Source: Flavobacterium sp. AG291 (GTDB taxonomy: Bacteria > Bacteroidota > Bacteroidia > Flavobacteriales > Flavobacteriaceae). From it: DNA of 64,000 bases. Made by a program: the position numbers and the translations under genes. Shown here piece by piece: positions 1 through 8,322 of the stretch. Below the pieces are notes generated by a model, which saw nothing but the letters and a program-made list of their open reading frames with translations, was not told the origin of the DNA and did no database searches. Each line of letters starts with the position of its first letter. Position 1 is the first letter of the stretch. The stretch covers positions 97,609 through 161,608 of the forward strand of contig NZ_QQAR01000006.1 of assembly GCF_003350375.1 (NCBI RefSeq). The letters are read 5' to 3'.

Positions 1-201
1 CTCACCCATCTGCCGGAAGGCTGCAGGACCGTATTTAACCTGTATGCCATAGAAGGCTATTCTCATAAAGAGATCGCCTCCATGCTGAATATTTCTGAGG
101 GAACATCCAAATCACAATTAAACGTCTCCCGCACGAAGCTAAAGGAATTAGTAAACAGTGTTTATTATCAAAACGAGAACAGTCATGGAAAATCAAGATA
201 A
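1..201 (+). CDS. ECF-type RNA polymerase sigma factor, C-terminal fragment
   Basis: The first 66 codons are open from the window edge and end at TAA 199-201. The translation starts LTHLPEGCRTVFNLYAIEG and continues YSHKEIASMLNISEGTSKS, then QLNVSRTKLK. This is the region 4 helix-turn-helix of an ECF sigma-70 factor, which recognises the -35 element. The N-terminal region 2 lies outside the window. The stop overlaps the start of the next gene (ATG at 185), so the two are probably translationally coupled. The neighbour has an N-terminal membrane segment in the place where an anti-sigma factor is often encoded. Family call is confident; the regulon is unknown. Confidence 0.88.
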   Translation, partial: LTHLPEGCRTVFNLYAIEGYSHKEIASMLNISEGTSKSQLNVSRTKLKELVNSVYYQNENSHGKSR

Positions 202-3124
202 AATATACGAACAGTTTAAAGAGGCTGCAGGCAAAGCCGAACAAAAGGATTTTGCCCGTATGGAAGCGGTATGGAACCGCGTAGAAGAGAAACTGGACAA
301 TAAAAAACAGCGCAGGATCGCTGCCTGGTGGAAATACACAGGCATGGCTGCGGTATTCTTACTGTTTATGGGCGTTGGTTTCTTTATGCTGACTAACGAA
401 AAAAACAACCCTGTTATTGCGCCAAAAGTTACTCCTGAAAATAGCGTAACCGTTATTGACACCCAAAAGGTAAAACAAACTTTTGATCCTGCTAAAACGG
501 AGGAGAGAGAAGCGGTTGTTACTACAGAAACAAAAACGGCAAAAACTGCACCGATGGAAGTTATGGCTTCAGGCATGAATGCTGTTACAAATGAGGCGAA
601 AGAGGAGTATTCAGTAAAATATGATGCCTATACACCAACCTTAAATGATAATGTAGTGGAAAGCTCCGCAACAGCTAGCCCTACAGGAGATGTTAATTAT
701 ACCGAACCAAATGCCAAAAGCAAAGACAAAGCGCAGGCTATAGAACCAGCAACCTTAGTCACTGTTCAGCCTGTGGCAGAACCCGTTGCAACTATTATAA
801 ATCCTGCCAGTGTAGAAAAGAAAATGGTATCAGGAGTTATAACCGATAGTAGTGGTTTACCGGTACCGGGAGCAAATGTTGTAATACAGGGCACAACAAA
901 AGGTACCCAAACCGATTTTGACGGTAAATACATGATTGATGCTAAAGAGGGTGAAAAGCTTATCGCTTCATTTGTTGGTATGCAAACTCAGACGGTTACA
1001 CTTGGCAGAAGAAAAGACAATGTAAATTTTAAACTGGCTGATGATACAACGACACTTGAATCAGTTATTGTAGAAGCTTACAGAACAACCTCATATCGCA
1101 GCGCCGAAGAACGAAAAACAATGCGTGAGGAGCGCAGAGAAGAAAGAAAGGCTAAAAAAGAAGCCAAAGAAGCAGCTAAAAATTCAACTGCAACATCACA
1201 GGGTTATGTTAGTGCACCGGCAGTAGCTGAGACCTACAGAACAACCACAAAACCTCAAAGCAATGTTGCTGTCACAACTATAACCTCTAAAACCATCGAA
1301 GGCAGGCCTAATGCTGACTTTGTACAAACATTACAGGGACAGGTACCGGGACTGAACATTAGCACAGGTTCAGGGCAACCGGGAGCGAACAGTACGGTTG
1401 TATTGAGAGGTGTTGGTTCTATAAATGGAAATGTCGAACCACTGTATGTTATTGATGGCGTTCCTTTAAACTCAGATAAATTCAGGAAAATAAATCCGAA
1501 TGATATTGAGAGTATCATCGTTCTGAAAGATGCCGGAGCTACTTCAATCTATGGCAGCAGAGGTGCTAATGGAGTGATCATCGTTAAGACCAAAAAACCT
1601 TTGAGTGACAGAGAAAAACGTAAACTGGAAAAACTAAATAAAAAACTGGAGCAACAGAAAAAAGAGCATCCGGAGAGTTTTACTACTACCGAGGCTCCTA
1701 AACAAGCATCCATAGAAATAGATCAGGAAGACTATGAATCGTTTGAAGAGAACAAGTTTGAAAACCCTGCCACTACTCCACTATCAACTTTTTCGATAGA
1801 TGTGGATAACGCTTCGTACACGAACATCAGGCGTTTCCTGAACAACGGGCAGACCGTTCCAAAGGATGCAGTACGCATAGAAGAGATGATCAATTTCTTT
1901 AAGTATCAATATCCTCAGCCGGCAAACAACGAACCGTTCTCTATCAATACCGAGTACAGCGATGCACCGTGGAATCCTCAGCATAAACTATTGAAGATTG
2001 GGCTTCAGGGCAAGATCATTCAGGATGATAATCTGCCGGCTTCTAACTTTGTATTCCTGCTTGATGTTTCCGGTTCTATGAACGAACCTAACAAATTGCC
2101 TTTGCTAAAACAAAGCATGAAAGTACTGGTAAACCAAATGCGTAAAAAAGACAGGATTGCGATTGTGGTTTATGCGGGTGCCGCGGGATTGGTATTGCCT
2201 TCTACAAATGGTGACGAGAAAGAAAAGATATTCGACGCCCTTAATAACCTTAATGCAGGTGGGAGTACAGCAGGTGGTGCAGGTATTGAGCTTGCCTATA
2301 AAACAGCCCAGGAGAATTTTGTAAAGAATGGCAACAACCGTGTAATACTGGCTACCGATGGCGACTTTAATGTAGGCGCTTCATCGAACACCGACATGCA
2401 GACCCTTATTGAAGAGAAACGTAAAAGTGGGGTATTCTTAACCTGTCTTGGCTATGGTATGGGTAACTATAAAGATTCTAAACTGGAAAACCTTTCTGAC
2501 AAAGGAAATGGCAACTATGCTTACATCGACAATATGCAGGAAGCCGACAGGTATCTGAACAAAGAATTCAAAGGTTCTATGTATGCCATTGCAAAAGATG
2601 TGAAGATACAAATTGAGTTTAACCCGAAACATGTGCAGTCGTACCGATTGATAGGCTATGAAAACCGCAAACTGCGTGACGAGGATTTTGCCAACGATGC
2701 TATTGATGCGGGTGAGCTTGGCAGCGGCCATACCGTAACAGCACTTTATGAAATTATACCAACCGGTATAAAAAGTGACTACTTTAATGCGGCTCCTGAA
2801 CTGAAATACAGCCAACCAACAGGTACTGCCAATCAGTACAACGATGAACTGGCTACGATAAAATTCAGGTCTAAAAAGCCGGATGAGGATAAGAGTAACG
2901 AGATCATAAGGGTAATACCTAATAATCCAATTCCGCTGCAAAGCACCTCGGGCGATTTTAAATTCTCTGCTGCTGTGGCATGGTTTGGACTGAAACTGAG
3001 GGATTCAAAACTTGTTCCGAACAAAAAAACTGACGATATAAAATCGCTTGCCAAACAAGGACTACAAAATGACCCCGATGGTTACAGAGTAGAATTTGTA
3101 AGACTGGTGGATATGGTAAAATAA
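185..3124 (+). CDS. VWA domain protein with CarboxypepD-like, TonB-plug and YfbK-type C-terminal domains
   Basis: A 979-residue envelope protein. I chose the ATG at 185 (MENQDKIYEQF) rather than an upstream in-frame start because it overlaps the sigma factor stop by 17 nt in a coupled arrangement. Order of parts: a cytoplasmic N-terminus of about 48 residues; one membrane segment (about 50-70); a low-complexity linker; a carboxypeptidase-D-like beta-sandwich (about 212-300, with GVITDSSGLPVPGANVVI); a charged Arg/Lys/Glu stretch; a TonB-receptor plug domain (about 358-472, with PLYVIDGVPL and SIYGSRGANGVIIV); then a von Willebrand A domain with MIDAS motif DVSGSMNEP starting near residue 627; and a YfbK/DUF3520-type C-terminus. 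There is no beta-barrel, so it cannot be a receptor itself. Plausibly it is a membrane-anchored signalling or scaffold partner of the sigma factor; this role is inferred. Confidence 0.85.
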   Translation: MENQDKIYEQFKEAAGKAEQKDFARMEAVWNRVEEKLDNKKQRRIAAWWKYTGMAAVFLLFMGVGFFMLTNEKNNPVIAPKVTPENSVTVIDTQKVKQTFDPAKTEEREAVVTTETKTAKTAPMEVMASGMNAVTNEAKEEYSVKYDAYTPTLNDNVVESSATASPTGDVNYTEPNAKSKDKAQAIEPATLVTVQPVAEPVATIINPASVEKKMVSGVITDSSGLPVPGANVVIQGTTKGTQTDFDGKYMIDAKEGEKLIASFVGMQTQTVTLGRRKDNVNFKLADDTTTLESVIVEAYRTTSYRSAEERKTMREERREERKAKKEAKEAAKNSTATSQGYVSAPAVAETYRTTTKPQSNVAVTTITSKTIEGRPNADFVQTLQGQVPGLNISTGSGQPGANSTVVLRGVGSINGNVEPLYVIDGVPLNSDKFRKINPNDIESIIVLKDAGATSIYGSRGANGVIIVKTKKPLSDREKRKLEKLNKKLEQQKKEHPESFTTTEAPKQASIEIDQEDYESFEENKFENPATTPLSTFSIDVDNASYTNIRRFLNNGQTVPKDAVRIEEMINFFKYQYPQPANNEPFSINTEYSDAPWNPQHKLLKIGLQGKIIQDDNLPASNFVFLLDVSGSMNEPNKLPLLKQSMKVLVNQMRKKDRIAIVVYAGAAGLVLPSTNGDEKEKIFDALNNLNAGGSTAGGAGIELAYKTAQENFVKNGNNRVILATDGDFNVGASSNTDMQTLIEEKRKSGVFLTCLGYGMGNYKDSKLENLSDKGNGNYAYIDNMQEADRYLNKEFKGSMYAIAKDVKIQIEFNPKHVQSYRLIGYENRKLRDEDFANDAIDAGELGSGHTVTALYEIIPTGIKSDYFNAAPELKYSQPTGTANQYNDELATIKFRSKKPDEDKSNEIIRVIPNNPIPLQSTSGDFKFSAAVAWFGLKLRDSKLVPNKKTDDIKSLAKQGLQNDPDGYRVEFVRLVDMVK

Positions 3125-3147
3125 ATTTTTAGTTACTTAACTCAACT

Positions 3148-3183
3148 AAGCCCGGCAGAAGCCATAATCGGCCGGGCTTTTTT
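3148..3183 (+). terminator. Rho-independent terminator after the VWA gene
   Basis: A 9-bp perfect stem AAGCCCGGC/GCCGGGCTT (3148-3156 with 3171-3179) is followed by a T run to 3183, 24 bases after the VWA stop codon. Confidence 0.9.
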
Positions 3184-3193
3184 AATTCAATCT

Positions 3194-3538
3194 ATGAAGA
3201 CATTTATTTCAATACTTTTTATAGTAAATACTTTTATTGTCTCAGCACAGGAGAAAACACCACAGGAAAAATTTGAAAATGACCTGAAAAGAAACACTAT
3301 CACCTTATACCAACTTGGCGGAATTGCCCCAAAGGCAAAAACCCAAACCGATTTAGATTTCCAGACAAAATATAAAGTAAAGTATTATGATTTTGGTTGC
3401 CTTGCTCCTGCTAATATTAGTTTTTATGAGGGTTATAATCTTCTTGCCTTACATTACCTCGCTGACAAATATGGTACAGAAGAAATAAAAGATATCCGAC
3501 AAGACATATTAGGCTTTGACAAATGGAACAAGAAATAA
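3194..3538 (+). CDS. Small secreted protein of unknown function
   Basis: A 114-residue protein with a clear signal peptide (MKTFISILFIVNTFIVSAQ, cleavage after residue 18 or 19), so it is probably periplasmic or surface exposed. I do not recognise the family. The mature part is charged, ends with a Lys/Asp-rich helix, and holds a single Cys in a YYDFGCLAP segment. It starts 11 bases after the preceding terminator and is convergent with the ABC-F gene. Reading frame and signal peptide support a real gene. Confidence 0.7.
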   Translation: MKTFISILFIVNTFIVSAQEKTPQEKFENDLKRNTITLYQLGGIAPKAKTQTDLDFQTKYKVKYYDFGCLAPANISFYEGYNLLALHYLADKYGTEEIKDIRQDILGFDKWNKK

Positions 3539-3541
3539 CAA

Positions 3542-3569
3542 AAAAGGCAGAAGTTAACACTTCTGCCTT
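3542..3569. terminator. Bidirectional terminator between convergent genes
   Basis: A 12-bp perfect stem AAAGGCAGAAGT/ACTTCTGCCTTT with a 4-base loop lies between the + strand small secreted protein (stop 3538) and the - strand ABC-F gene (stop 3591). It has A/T runs on both sides, so it can work in either direction. Confidence 0.75.
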
Positions 3570-3590
3570 TAGGTTATATTCATCCCGATA

Positions 3591-5222
3591 TTACTTCTCT
3601 ATCTCCCTAAGATTTTCCATCTTCTTCATTTCAAGGAAACCTTTAATATCTTCAAAATGTTCTTTTACACGTTTGTTGCCAAACTCAAACACTTTAGTTA
3701 CCAGCCCGTCAAGGAAATCCCTGTCGTGCGATACCAGTATCAGCGTACCGTCAAATGCGATAAGCGCATCTTTAATGATATCCTTGGTTTTCATATCAAG
3801 GTGGTTGGTAGGCTCATCCAGAATAAGTACATTATAGGGCTCAAGCAATAACTTAATCATGGCAAGACGTGTCTTCTCACCTCCAGAAAGTACTTTTACC
3901 TTCTTGGTTGTATCATCGCCACTAAACATAAACGCTCCAAGAATAGTTTTGATCTGCGTACGGATATCACCCTCAGCAATACGGTCAATAGTATCAAAAA
4001 CAGTAATCTCTCCATCAAGAAGTGATGCCTGGTTCTGTGCAAAATATCCAATCTTTACATTATGGCCTACTTCCAGTTTACCCTGATATTCCAACTCACC
4101 CATAATGGCTTTAACCATCGTAGATTTACCCTCACCATTCTTACCTACAAAGGCAACTTTCTGACCACGTTCAATAACCATCTCAGCATCTTTGAAAACC
4201 ACATGGTCACCGTATGATTTAGAAAGCTCATTTACCACTACAGGATACTGACCCGAACGTGGAGCCGGCGGGAACTTAAGGCGAAGCGCCGAAGTATCTA
4301 CCTCATCAACCTCAACAAGTTCCAGTTTCTCAAGCATTTTAACACGCGACTGCACCTGAAGTGTTTTAGAGTAAGTTCCTTTAAAACGCTCTATGAATTC
4401 CACATTCTCGGCAATCATCTTTTGTTGCTCATCATAAGCTTTCTGCTGATGTGCACGACGGTCTTTACGTAGCTCTAAATAGTGTGAATATTTTGCTTTA
4501 TAATCATATATCCTTCCCATTGTAACTTCAATGGTACGGGTAGTAATATTGTCTACAAACGCCCTGTCGTGCGATATTACCATAACGGCTTTGGCACTGT
4601 TTACAAGGAAATCCTCAAGCCATTGAATGCTCTCGATATCCATGTGGTTGGTAGGCTCATCCAAAAGGATAAGGTCAGGCTTCTGAAGTAATATCTTAGC
4701 AAGCTCGATACGCATTCTCCATCCACCGCTGAATTCAGATGTAGGCCTCGCAAAATCCTCACGGGTAAAACCCATACCGAGAAGTACCTTTTCAACTTCA
4801 GCTTCATAATTTACCTCCTCAATAGAGTAGAATTTCTCGCTAAGTTCTGATACTCTTTCGATGATCTTATAGTATTCATCCGACTCGTAGTCCGTACGAA
4901 TGGTAAGTTGTTCGTTAAGCTCATCAATCTCAGCCTTCATCTTAAAGATGGTTTCAAAGGCTTTAGATGTCTCTTCAAATACAGTAGCATTGTCTTCGGT
5001 AAGCAAGTGCTGAGGAAGGTAGGCAATAACAGTACCTTTTGGAGCCGAAATGTTTCCTGACGAAGGTTTGTTTACCCCTGCAATAATTTTAAGCAGTGTC
5101 GATTTTCCCGCACCGTTCTTACCCATAAGGGCAATCTTATCCGTTTCATTAATCGAAAAAGAAACATCGCTAAAAAGCGTGGTACCGCCAAACTGTACCG
5201 AAAGCGCATCTACTGTAATCAT
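3591..5222 (-). CDS. ABC-F family ATP-binding cassette protein
   Basis: A 543-residue soluble protein with two ABC ATPase domains and no membrane segments. First domain: Walker A GKNGAGKST (near residue 35), signature FSGGWRMRIELA, Walker B LILLDEPTNHMD. Second domain: Walker A GKNGEGKST (near residue 361), signature LSGGEKTRLAM, Walker B VLILDEPTNHLD. The charged segment between the domains (about 240-320) is the P-site tRNA interaction motif region typical of ABC-F proteins. These proteins act on the ribosome rather than in transport. The length and the DEPTNH motifs fit the YbiT/EttA-like housekeeping type; I see nothing that marks it as a resistance variant. Monocistronic on the minus strand. 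Confidence 0.93.
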   Translation of the reverse strand: MITVDALSVQFGGTTLFSDVSFSINETDKIALMGKNGAGKSTLLKIIAGVNKPSSGNISAPKGTVIAYLPQHLLTEDNATVFEETSKAFETIFKMKAEIDELNEQLTIRTDYESDEYYKIIERVSELSEKFYSIEEVNYEAEVEKVLLGMGFTREDFARPTSEFSGGWRMRIELAKILLQKPDLILLDEPTNHMDIESIQWLEDFLVNSAKAVMVISHDRAFVDNITTRTIEVTMGRIYDYKAKYSHYLELRKDRRAHQQKAYDEQQKMIAENVEFIERFKGTYSKTLQVQSRVKMLEKLELVEVDEVDTSALRLKFPPAPRSGQYPVVVNELSKSYGDHVVFKDAEMVIERGQKVAFVGKNGEGKSTMVKAIMGELEYQGKLEVGHNVKIGYFAQNQASLLDGEITVFDTIDRIAEGDIRTQIKTILGAFMFSGDDTTKKVKVLSGGEKTRLAMIKLLLEPYNVLILDEPTNHLDMKTKDIIKDALIAFDGTLILVSHDRDFLDGLVTKVFEFGNKRVKEHFEDIKGFLEMKKMENLREIEK

Positions 5223-5281
5223 GATTATTTTTTTGAAGCCGCAAAGATAGGATAATCAGGCGATTTGGCAAAGAGGGTTTA

Positions 5282-5313
5282 TTTGCAGAACATAAAAAGA
5301 TTGGCTACTTTTG
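5282..5313 (+). promoter_or_regulatory. Bacteroidetes-type promoter for the small membrane protein cluster
   Basis: TTTG at 5282-5285, a 20-base spacer, then TACTTTTG at 5306-5313. This matches the Bacteroidetes sigma-A consensus TTTG-N17-23-TAnnTTTG and lies 25 bases before the first ATG of the five-gene cluster. Confidence 0.7.
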
Positions 5314-5338
5314 AAAGTATAATTTTTAATTGATTTTG

Positions 5339-5569
5339 ATGAAACCTTGGGTTAAAGCCGGTTTGCTTTGGGCGTTGTGGATGTTTGTTTTTATGACATT
5401 CATAGCTCCTTATATATTGGTATGGACCGGATTTCAGGATGAAAATGAACCGAAATTCCCATTAGCTAAAATTGTTATTAATGCGGTGGTATTCACCATT
5501 TGCGGACTTATTTTCGGATACTGGAATTCTAAAAAGAAAAATGGGCCTAAAAAACAAATGGACTCCTAA
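5339..5569 (+). CDS. Small membrane protein, tandem family member 1
   Basis: A 76-residue protein starting MKPWVKAGLLWALWMF. I chose the ATG at 5339 over an upstream in-frame TTG because it aligns with the starts of members 2, 4 and 5. It has two predicted membrane helices (about 8-30 and 46-63) joined by a short acidic loop, and a basic C-terminal tail (NSKKKNGPKK), which suggests both ends face the cytoplasm. It is the first of five adjacent related genes. Its TAA overlaps the next ATG (TAATG). I do not know a function. Confidence 0.75.
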   Translation: MKPWVKAGLLWALWMFVFMTFIAPYILVWTGFQDENEPKFPLAKIVINAVVFTICGLIFGYWNSKKKNGPKKQMDS

Positions 5570-5754
5570 TGAAAAGCTGGATAAAATTCGGATTGTTCTG
5601 GGGAATGTTTATGGCATTGGTCATAAATGTATTATTTCCATTATTTGATGGAACGGATATCGTTCCGATGAAAGTTCTTGTAAGCATTCCGTTCTGGCTT
5701 GTTGGCGGACTCATCTTTGGTTACGTTTCACGCAAAAAAGAATCAAAACAATAA
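5569..5754 (+). CDS. Small membrane protein, tandem family member 2
   Basis: A 61-residue paralogue of its neighbours, starting MKSWIKFGLFWGMFMA. Two membrane helices flank a short loop with PLFDGTD, and the second helix ends in the family motif GGLIFGY followed by basic residues. Translation is probably coupled to member 1 through the TAATG overlap. Function unknown. Confidence 0.75.
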   Translation: MKSWIKFGLFWGMFMALVINVLFPLFDGTDIVPMKVLVSIPFWLVGGLIFGYVSRKKESKQ

Positions 5755-5756
5755 TT

Positions 5757-5975
5757 ATGTCACGATATACAAAAGCGGTTATAGCCTGGTTCTTTTTCTG
5801 CTTTGTGCTTACCACTTTTGTATTGCCTTTACTTGGCTGGAGCAATAACACTATTGACCTCTCACAGATAGTTGTCAACTTTTTTCTTTGGGGAATTGTC
5901 TGCTTTTTCGTAATTTACATGGAGAAACGACGCGTAAAGAAACTTAAAAAAGATAACGATGAAAAAATGGGTTAA
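5757..5975 (+). CDS. Small membrane protein, tandem family member 3
   Basis: A 72-residue, more divergent member starting MSRYTKAVIAWFFFCF. It has two membrane helices with PLLGW between them and a basic tail (EKRRVKKLKK). Its last codons (NDEKMG) overlap the first codons of member 4 by 17 bases in another frame. Function unknown. Confidence 0.7.
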   Translation: MSRYTKAVIAWFFFCFVLTTFVLPLLGWSNNTIDLSQIVVNFFLWGIVCFFVIYMEKRRVKKLKKDNDEKMG

Positions 5976-6162
5976 ATATGGATTGCTCCAGGGAGCTCTT
6001 ATGGCCTTTGGACTCGCCATAGCCTTTCCAATATTAGATGGAACATTTTCCACCACAAACCTAGTGATAGGGATACCTGTATTTATACTGTCGGGATTGG
6101 TTTGGGGATACCTGATGCTTGGAAAACAACCAAAAAAATTATACAATGAAAAAATGGGTTAG
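5959..6162 (+). CDS. Small membrane protein, tandem family member 4
   Basis: A 67-residue protein starting MKKWVKYGLLQGALMAF. It has two membrane helices, FPILDGTF in the loop, and GLVWGYL at the end of helix 2, matching members 2 and 5. Its 3' end (NEKMG) again overlaps the start of the next member by 17 bases, with almost the same nucleotides as at the 3/4 junction. Function unknown. Confidence 0.72.
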   Translation: MKKWVKYGLLQGALMAFGLAIAFPILDGTFSTTNLVIGIPVFILSGLVWGYLMLGKQPKKLYNEKMG

Positions 6163-6328
6163 ATCAGGACTAGTTTGGGGAGGCATCCTTTATATCATCA
6201 CCATGATTATTTTTCCCCTTTTTGACCACGAACGTTTTACCATTACCAAAATACTTTTGGGTATCCCACTATGGATAGTAGTAGGTTTGATTTTGGGTTA
6301 TTTACTGAAAAAGAAGAAGGCACATTAA
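6146..6328 (+). CDS. Small membrane protein, tandem family member 5
   Basis: A 60-residue protein starting MKKWVRSGLVWGGIL at 6146. An earlier in-frame ATG exists at 6119, but the start at 6146 matches the paralogues. It has two membrane helices, FPLFDHE in the loop, GLILGYL at the end of helix 2, and a KKKKAH tail. The stop overlaps the convergent hydrolase stop by a few bases. Function unknown. Confidence 0.72.
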   Translation: MKKWVRSGLVWGGILYIITMIIFPLFDHERFTITKILLGIPLWIVVGLILGYLLKKKKAH

Positions 6329-7083
6329 TTCTTTAAAACATCATCAGCAAACTTTTTAAATTCCGATTTAAAATGTTTGTTATCATTGATACCGTTATGT
6401 CCCTGACCCGGAAGTGTAATTAATGTCTCTCTCTCTTTAAATTCTGCTTTAAGCTTTTCCGAGTTACTATAAGGCAACAATTTGTCATCAGAACCGTGAA
6501 AAATACAGACAGGTGCTTTTACTTTTTGAAGGAATTCATGAGTCTCAAAATTATATTTCTTTAAAAATCCCGGCATAAATGGAACCATAGAACTAATTGT
6601 TTCCCTTAGACTGTAATAGGGCGCCTGCAAAACCAGTCCTGCAGGTTTATTACCAGAAGCCAGCTTAGCTGCTGGTCCAGTACCTATGGAATAACCCACA
6701 ATTATAATTTTATTCTCAGGATAGCCTGCCTTTACATAATCATAGGCCTTTTGCACATCATTAAGAAACTGTTGTTCCCCTGATATCTTCCCTTCACTTT
6801 TACCGTAACCCCTATAGTCCAGAATGAAAATATCATATCCCATATCGTTATAAGTCGTAGCGATTTCACCCCAACCTTTCACCGAACCTCCATTACCATG
6901 AAGATAAAACACGAGTCCTTTAGTTTCCGCTGATTTAAAAAGCAAACCGTTCAAGTTTACATCCTTCTCAACAGGAATAGAAAGCTCTTCAAATTTAGAA
7001 TCAAATGAAAACTTATAGTTCTTAGTCAAAACTTCAGGCTGAAAAATCATTCCCTCCTGATTAAAATATAAGTAAGCAACCAA
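6325..7083 (-). CDS. Alpha/beta hydrolase, N-terminal anchor interrupted by a stop codon
   Basis: A serine hydrolase of the YqkD/Bem46-like type. It has an oxyanion-hole region YLHGNGGSV, nucleophile elbow GYSIGTG, an acid in HGSDDKLLP, and a C-terminal GQGHNG histidine, so the catalytic triad is intact. The expected start is an ATG at 7149-7147, which overlaps the acetyltransferase stop as ATGA and opens a membrane-anchor sequence MIKSLKFITIIIVSFLGFI. That frame is broken by TAA at 7092-7090, after which it continues LFLVAYLYFNQEG and the whole enzyme. Translation would need a TTG at 7083 or the ATG near 7050 (MIFQPEV). It may be a recent pseudogene or a soluble product; a sequencing error is also possible. 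Confidence 0.72.
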   Translation of the reverse strand: MVAYLYFNQEGMIFQPEVLTKNYKFSFDSKFEELSIPVEKDVNLNGLLFKSAETKGLVFYLHGNGGSVKGWGEIATTYNDMGYDIFILDYRGYGKSEGKISGEQQFLNDVQKAYDYVKAGYPENKIIIVGYSIGTGPAAKLASGNKPAGLVLQAPYYSLRETISSMVPFMPGFLKKYNFETHEFLQKVKAPVCIFHGSDDKLLPYSNSEKLKAEFKERETLITLPGQGHNGINDNKHFKSEFKKFADDVLKN

Positions 7084-7149
7084 AAACAGTTATATAAACC
7101 CAAGAAAAGAAACAATAATAATCGTTATAAATTTGAGGCTCTTAATCAT
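7084..7149 (-). other. Remnant N-terminal membrane anchor of the hydrolase, with in-frame TAA
   Basis: Reading from ATG 7149-7147 gives 19 residues of hydrophobic anchor, then TAA at 7092-7090, then the frame continues into the hydrolase. The ATGA overlap with the upstream stop (7148-7146) shows this is the ancestral start. Confidence 0.7.
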
Positions 7150-7670
7150 AAATTCGGATTCTTTATTTCATACCAGGCTTCTTCCACACCATCCTCAATA
7201 AAAGTCTCAATGAATTTTAAACCCGATTTTTCGAGAATTCTTCGCGATGCTTCATTACCGGTATCAGCATAAGCATTTATTTTCTCTAGCTTCATTACAT
7301 TAAAGCCATAGTCTACCAATGCCTTCGCAACCTCACTTCCATAACCTTTACCCCAGTGCTTTTTAAGAAATCGATATCCCAAATCTATAAATATGCCTCT
7401 ATCCGGCAGGTTGCGTTCTCTTTTGAGCCCTGCCCAACCTACAAATTCATCTGTTTCTTTAAGGATTACAGCCATTCTTACTATCCCAAATTCGGTATAC
7501 TGCCATTGCAGGTTTTCAATAATAGGGTACACTTCATCAATATGCTTTAAAGGATTATTACCTAAGTACAAATGCACTTCAGGATCAGAATCCATTTCAA
7601 ACATAGCCTCAGCATCTGAAGATTGAATTAAACGAAATAACAGACGTGGGGTTTCGAGTATTGTTTGCAT
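7146..7670 (-). CDS. GNAT family N-acetyltransferase (RimJ/RimL type)
   Basis: A 174-residue acetyltransferase starting MQTILETPRLLFRLI at 7670; an in-frame GTG at 7691 is possible but less likely, since LETPRL is the usual start of the family. The acetyl-CoA binding loop is RFLKKHWGKGYGSEVAKAL (motif Q/RxxGxG/A), followed by VMKLEKINAYADTGNEAS and the terminal LEKSGLKFI element. Such enzymes acetylate ribosomal protein N-termini or small amines; the substrate is unknown. The stop overlaps the ancestral start of the hydrolase downstream. Confidence 0.88.
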   Translation of the reverse strand: MQTILETPRLLFRLIQSSDAEAMFEMDSDPEVHLYLGNNPLKHIDEVYPIIENLQWQYTEFGIVRMAVILKETDEFVGWAGLKRERNLPDRGIFIDLGYRFLKKHWGKGYGSEVAKALVDYGFNVMKLEKINAYADTGNEASRRILEKSGLKFIETFIEDGVEEAWYEIKNPNL

Positions 7671-7702
7671 GACTAATTGATTACTGAACACGAATATAAA
7701 GA

Positions 7703-7732
7703 AAAAAGCTACTGATTTCTCAGTAGCTTTTT
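7703..7732 (-). terminator. Terminator overlapping the 3' end of the PH-like membrane protein gene
   Basis: A 13-bp perfect stem AAAAAGCTACTGA/TCAGTAGCTTTTT (7703-7715 with 7720-7732) with a 4-base loop. The TGA stop of the minus-strand gene sits inside the upstream arm, and T runs follow on the minus strand. Confidence 0.85.
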
Positions 7733-8322
7733 ACATCTCCGCCTTCGGACAGAGAATTTTTAAATATTTGTATGGCATTATAATCTTCAATACCAAGAAT
7801 ATCGATCAGGTTAAGGAAATGAAGTTTGCCTTCATTATGATAATATACAAGCTGCGGGCGTATGTCCTGCATTTGTCCCCTATGGTTTAATTCAAAATAT
7901 TTGATGATTTCACTACCATCTGTAAAATTCAGAAGAACGCTTATGTCCTTCCCATTTGGCCAGCTTTCTTTATCTGTAGAAAAGCTTTCTGCTTTCCTTA
8001 AATAGTTTCCATGATCACTAAATTGAAGTTTACTGATTAAAGAAAGATTATATTTATGTTCATTTATGGCTATGCTATCTTTTTCGAAGGTAATTATACC
8101 TTCAAGTATTCTTTTAGGCTTTTTTATAAAAAATGATATTACTTTAAGTATAATACCCAACAGAAATATTGACCAGCAAATTACCCTTAGGGTTTTATTG
8201 TCTGTAATATAGCCTATAGTGTAAGCAATTATAGCTACCATCCAAAAAACACCTACAAAATGATTTACAGAAAGTTTTCTCAAATCTACTTTAGGAGGCG
8301 TAAAAACCTTAAACGTATTCAT
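7720..8322 (-). CDS. Two-helix membrane protein with PH-like C-terminal domain, unknown function
   Basis: A 200-residue protein with two membrane helices (about 22-40 and 47-66) forming a hairpin, followed by a basic patch KKPKR and a cytoplasmic beta-rich domain (about 70-200). The ITFEKDSIAINEHKYNLSLI start of this domain resembles bacterial PH-like modules that follow a two-helix anchor. ATG 8322 overlaps the upstream helicase-like stop (TAATG), so the two are co-translated. I do not recognise a named family. Confidence 0.7.
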   Translation of the reverse strand: MNTFKVFTPPKVDLRKLSVNHFVGVFWMVAIIAYTIGYITDNKTLRVICWSIFLLGIILKVISFFIKKPKRILEGIITFEKDSIAINEHKYNLSLISKLQFSDHGNYLRKAESFSTDKESWPNGKDISVLLNFTDGSEIIKYFELNHRGQMQDIRPQLVYYHNEGKLHFLNLIDILGIEDYNAIQIFKNSLSEGGDVKSY

